Assembly: GCA_963821025.1 (NCBI GenBank)
Contig: CAWGCG010000001.1
Location: forward strand, 1 to 16,187
Length of the DNA: 16,187 nt
Direction: 5' to 3'
From: WHSW01 sp963821025
GTDB lineage: Bacteria; Actinomycetota; Thermoleophilia; Solirubrobacterales; 70-9
The translations under genes were made by a program, and so were the position numbers. This document shows, one piece after another, positions 14,145-16,187 of the stretch (position 1 is its first letter; the number at the start of each line of letters is the position of its first letter). The notes under the pieces were generated by a model that saw only the letters and a list, made by a program, of their open reading frames with translations, was not told the origin of the DNA and did no database searches.

Positions 14145-15311
14145 TCACGTGCGAGCGGTCGGCGGGTAGTAGTCGTCGCGCCGCAGCACGCTGGCGAGAG
14201 CGCGCACGTGGACGGCCGCCTTCCAGCCGAGGTACCAGGGCGCTGCGAGCAGTGCGAGCCATGTCCGCGGCCCGGCCCGCCCCTGGATCAGGCCGATCAC
14301 GAGCGCCAGGGTGAGTGCGACCAGGCCGCCGCCGAACACGGCGACCAGCGGCCACGCCCCGGCGGCGAGCGCGAGCACCACGCCGAGCAGCAGCGAGAGG
14401 ACGGCGATCGCGAAGGGAGGCGTGGCGAGGAACCAGGCCGCCTCGAAGCAGGCCGCGTCGCGCCGCCGCAAGGCCCTGTGCAGCAGCCGCGGCAGATAGG
14501 CCCGCGCCGCCGCCATCCGACCGGCCTCATAGCGGACCTTCTGACCACCGAACGAGCTCCAGGTGCCGGCTCCCTCGGAGCGCAGCCGGGCGCTCTCGAC
14601 GTGGCGGCATCGAACCCCGTCGAGCAGCAGGTCGAGGGTGTAGACGAGATCCTCGGAGGCAGGCGCCCGAAACCGGTGCTCCAGCGCGATCCGACGGCGG
14701 ATCGCCATCCCGGTGCCCCGCAGCCGCACTCCCGCGCGGAGCCGGTCGCGGCCGCGCGGGATCGTGATCCCCTGGAGCGTGAACGCGGCCAGCGACGCCT
14801 CGGTCGCCAGCGTGCGGCCGCGAGCGCTCTCGCTCCGCGCCTGAACGGCGGAGGTCCCCGACGCCAGCGCCCGTTCGCAGCTCTCGAGGAAGCCAGGCGC
14901 GATCACCGAGTCGGCGTCCAGCATCAAGACCGCGTCCCAATCGAGGTCGCGCGCCCGCTCGAGCCCGGCCTGGCGGGCCGCGGCCCGGCCGGGCGGTTCG
15001 CTCGGGTCCCGCTCGACCACGATCGCTCCGTACCCACGGGCGATCGTCGCGGTCGCGTCGCTGCAGCGATCGGCGACCACCAGCAGCGTGTCGCCCGGCC
15101 GCCGGTCCGCCGCCACCGCGGCCAGGCAGTTGCCGATCCCGCGCTCCTCGTCGTGGGCGGGCACCAGGACGAGGAACCTGATCGGGTCGTGTGGCCGGGG
15201 TCGCGGCTCGCGATAGAAGAGCGAGGCGAGGGCGAGCAACCCGAGGTGAGCCGCCGCGGCGAGGCCGGGGAGCCCAACGATCATCGCCACGGCGATCAGG
15301 GCGGCGGTCAT
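14145..15311 (-). CDS. Membrane-bound family 2 glycosyltransferase
   Basis: This 388-residue enzyme has one N-terminal membrane helix (about 3-30), a cytoplasmic GT-A domain, and two or three C-terminal helices (about 290-342, perhaps 350-362). That topology is shared with cellulose/hyaluronan synthase-like GT2 proteins. Visible motifs are FLVLVPAHDEERGI (46-59), the metal-binding LDADS (131-135), GTGMAIRRR (199-207), and SEDLVYTLDL with the acidic pair 220-221. At the place of the processive QxxRW motif it reads QKVRY (257-261). The ATG at 15311 overlaps the deacetylase stop as ATGA, fixing the start and implying coupling; the frame stays open upstream through the deacetylase gene, but that extension is antiframe. 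Pairing with a deacetylase suggests an N-acetylhexosamine donor, as in PgaC/PgaB or NodC/NodB (inference). It could equally be a single-addition transferase. Confidence 0.88.
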   Translation of the reverse strand: MTAALIAVAMIVGLPGLAAAAHLGLLALASLFYREPRPRPHDPIRFLVLVPAHDEERGIGNCLAAVAADRRPGDTLLVVADRCSDATATIARGYGAIVVERDPSEPPGRAAARQAGLERARDLDWDAVLMLDADSVIAPGFLESCERALASGTSAVQARSESARGRTLATEASLAAFTLQGITIPRGRDRLRAGVRLRGTGMAIRRRIALEHRFRAPASEDLVYTLDLLLDGVRCRHVESARLRSEGAGTWSSFGGQKVRYEAGRMAAARAYLPRLLHRALRRRDAACFEAAWFLATPPFAIAVLSLLLGVVLALAAGAWPLVAVFGGGLVALTLALVIGLIQGRAGPRTWLALLAAPWYLGWKAAVHVRALASVLRRDDYYPPTART

Positions 15312-16156
15312 CCGAACATCGCCCCCGAAAGTCCCGAGAGTCCCAAACACCATCGCTTCGCAGCCAGTTTGATCCGGCGCGACGCGGTCGTGCGCCACGA
15401 TCCGTCCGCCGAGCTCAGTCGCTCGATCAGCCCGGCCGAGTTGCCCGGGCCGACGGTGTTTCGGGCCTGGATCCAGTCGTCGGGACGCGCGGGCCCGCCA
15501 TCGCTGGTGTAGACGCGTCGGTATCCGGCCTCGCGCAACGCGCGCAGCGCTCTGCGGTCGTACGACCCGAACGGGCACGCCGCCTCCGTGATCGGCTCGT
15601 CGAGGATCGCCTCGAGCAGGGCCCTCGCGTCGAGGAGCTCCTCGCGAAGCGCGGCTTCGCCCAGACCGCGCCACGGACGATGCTCCATCCCATGGCAGCC
15701 GATTGCCATCCCGGCGGCCGCCAGCGCTCGCACGCCGTCGGCATCGAGGAAGGAGGGCTCGCCGACCCGCCCCGCGACGATGAAGAAGGTCGCCGAGAGG
15801 CCGCGGGCGCGGAGCGCCGGTAGCGCGTGCTCGAGATCGGACGCGTTTCCGTCGTCGAATGTGATCCGGACGTCCTCGCGCCCGGCCACCGAGTCGAGCA
15901 TCGCTTCGAACGCATCGGCCGCGAGCCAGACCGCGTCCTCGCCGGGTTCGAGCTGTCGCTCGGACTCTCCGATGCCATGGAAGGTGAGGGTGATTGCAGG
16001 GCGCCCCAAACTGATCCATGAACGGCGATGCCCCCGTCGCACTTGCGCCACGGGCGCAGCCCCGGCGCCGCGCACTGCAGAAGAAAGCTCACCGACCGGC
16101 GTTTCTCTAGCGACGGATCCGCCCGGGACCCGCTCGCACGATGCTCCATTCGACAA
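15308..16156 (-). CDS. NodB-type polysaccharide deacetylase
   Basis: This carbohydrate esterase 4-like protein would remove N- or O-acetyl groups from a sugar polymer or lipid-linked intermediate using a bound metal. Motif 1 is ITFDDG (98-103, with the Asp pair 101-102). Motif 2 is HGMEH (His155, His159), where the usual Ser/Thr after the first His is Gly. Motif 3 appears as ACPFGSYDRRAL (193-204). The late Leu-x-His motif of classical NodB proteins is not evident. The recognisable domain begins at AITLTFHGIG (54-63); the first 50 residues look non-conserved with no signal peptide, so the TTG at 16156 may be too far upstream and a start nearer 16020-16050 is possible. No convincing ribosome site decides this. 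It is the first gene of block C in the window and overlaps the GT2 gene by four bases. Without a signal peptide it may act in the cytoplasm. Confidence 0.83.
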   Translation of the reverse strand: MSNGASCERVPGGSVARETPVGELSSAVRGAGAAPVAQVRRGHRRSWISLGRPAITLTFHGIGESERQLEPGEDAVWLAADAFEAMLDSVAGREDVRITFDDGNASDLEHALPALRARGLSATFFIVAGRVGEPSFLDADGVRALAAAGMAIGCHGMEHRPWRGLGEAALREELLDARALLEAILDEPITEAACPFGSYDRRALRALREAGYRRVYTSDGGPARPDDWIQARNTVGPGNSAGLIERLSSADGSWRTTASRRIKLAAKRWCLGLSGLSGAMFG

Positions 16157-16187
16157 GCGACAGTCCGCCGATCCAGCCCGACGTCTC

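Noticed and set aside
13908..15512. 534-codon open frame on the plus strand
   Set aside because: Antisense to the FemAB-like, GT2 and deacetylase genes, with low-complexity Arg/Gly/Ala composition typical of shadow frames in GC-rich DNA.
15312..16019. N-terminal extension of the membrane GT2 frame to 16019
   Set aside because: It lies over the deacetylase gene in another frame; the ATGA at 15308-15311 and the first membrane helix mark the true start.

Overview
The window is dense, very GC-rich bacterial DNA with almost no intergenic space. It reads as the core of an exopolysaccharide or capsule locus that uses the Wzx/Wzy route. Strong G/C at third codon positions, many GTG and TTG starts, and the style of the proteins suggest a high-GC actinobacterium, perhaps of the Thermoleophilia/Solirubrobacterales type. 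That placement is inference; there is no rRNA or marker gene here. I see no tRNA, rRNA, CRISPR array, insertion sequence or phage gene.

Layout. Block A (about 50-5309, minus strand) runs from a Wzx-type flippase into a GT2 glycosyltransferase (ATGA overlap). After an interruption it continues with an NAD-dependent sugar epimerase/dehydratase and an RmlC-like sugar 3,5-epimerase. The interruption is a single plus-strand gene (1822-2880) for an unrecognised cysteine-containing protein built from two copies of one domain. It shares a 187-bp divergent upstream region with the epimerase, which holds a 39-bp-period imperfect repeat, and it overlaps the 3' end of the GT2 gene by 84 bp. Block B (5438-9156, plus strand) is divergent from wzx and holds an O-antigen ligase/polymerase-like membrane protein, a Wzz-type chain-length regulator whose frame is broken by a +1 shift, and a membrane acyltransferase. 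Block C (9206-16156, minus strand, convergent with B) is a tight six-gene run in transcription order: NodB-type polysaccharide deacetylase, membrane GT2, FemAB/GNAT-like transferase, secreted beta-helix protein with calcium-binding TSP3 repeats, AlgD-like GDP-mannose 6-dehydrogenase, and a GT4 glycosyltransferase.

How the genes could work together (inference). The AlgD-like enzyme would supply GDP-mannuronate, and the two epimerases would shape another nucleotide sugar. The three glycosyltransferases would assemble a lipid-linked repeat unit, Wzx would flip it, and the Wzy/ligase-like protein with Wzz would polymerise it. The acyltransferase, deacetylase, FemAB-like enzyme and secreted beta-helix protein would decorate or trim the product. 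A priming glycosyltransferase, a Wzc/Wza-type export system and the enzymes making GDP-mannose are not in the window.

The points most worth following are the orphan two-domain Cys protein, the frameshifted Wzz with an internal Shine-Dalgarno at the break, and the pairing of a uronate-forming dehydrogenase with a secreted beta-helix protein.
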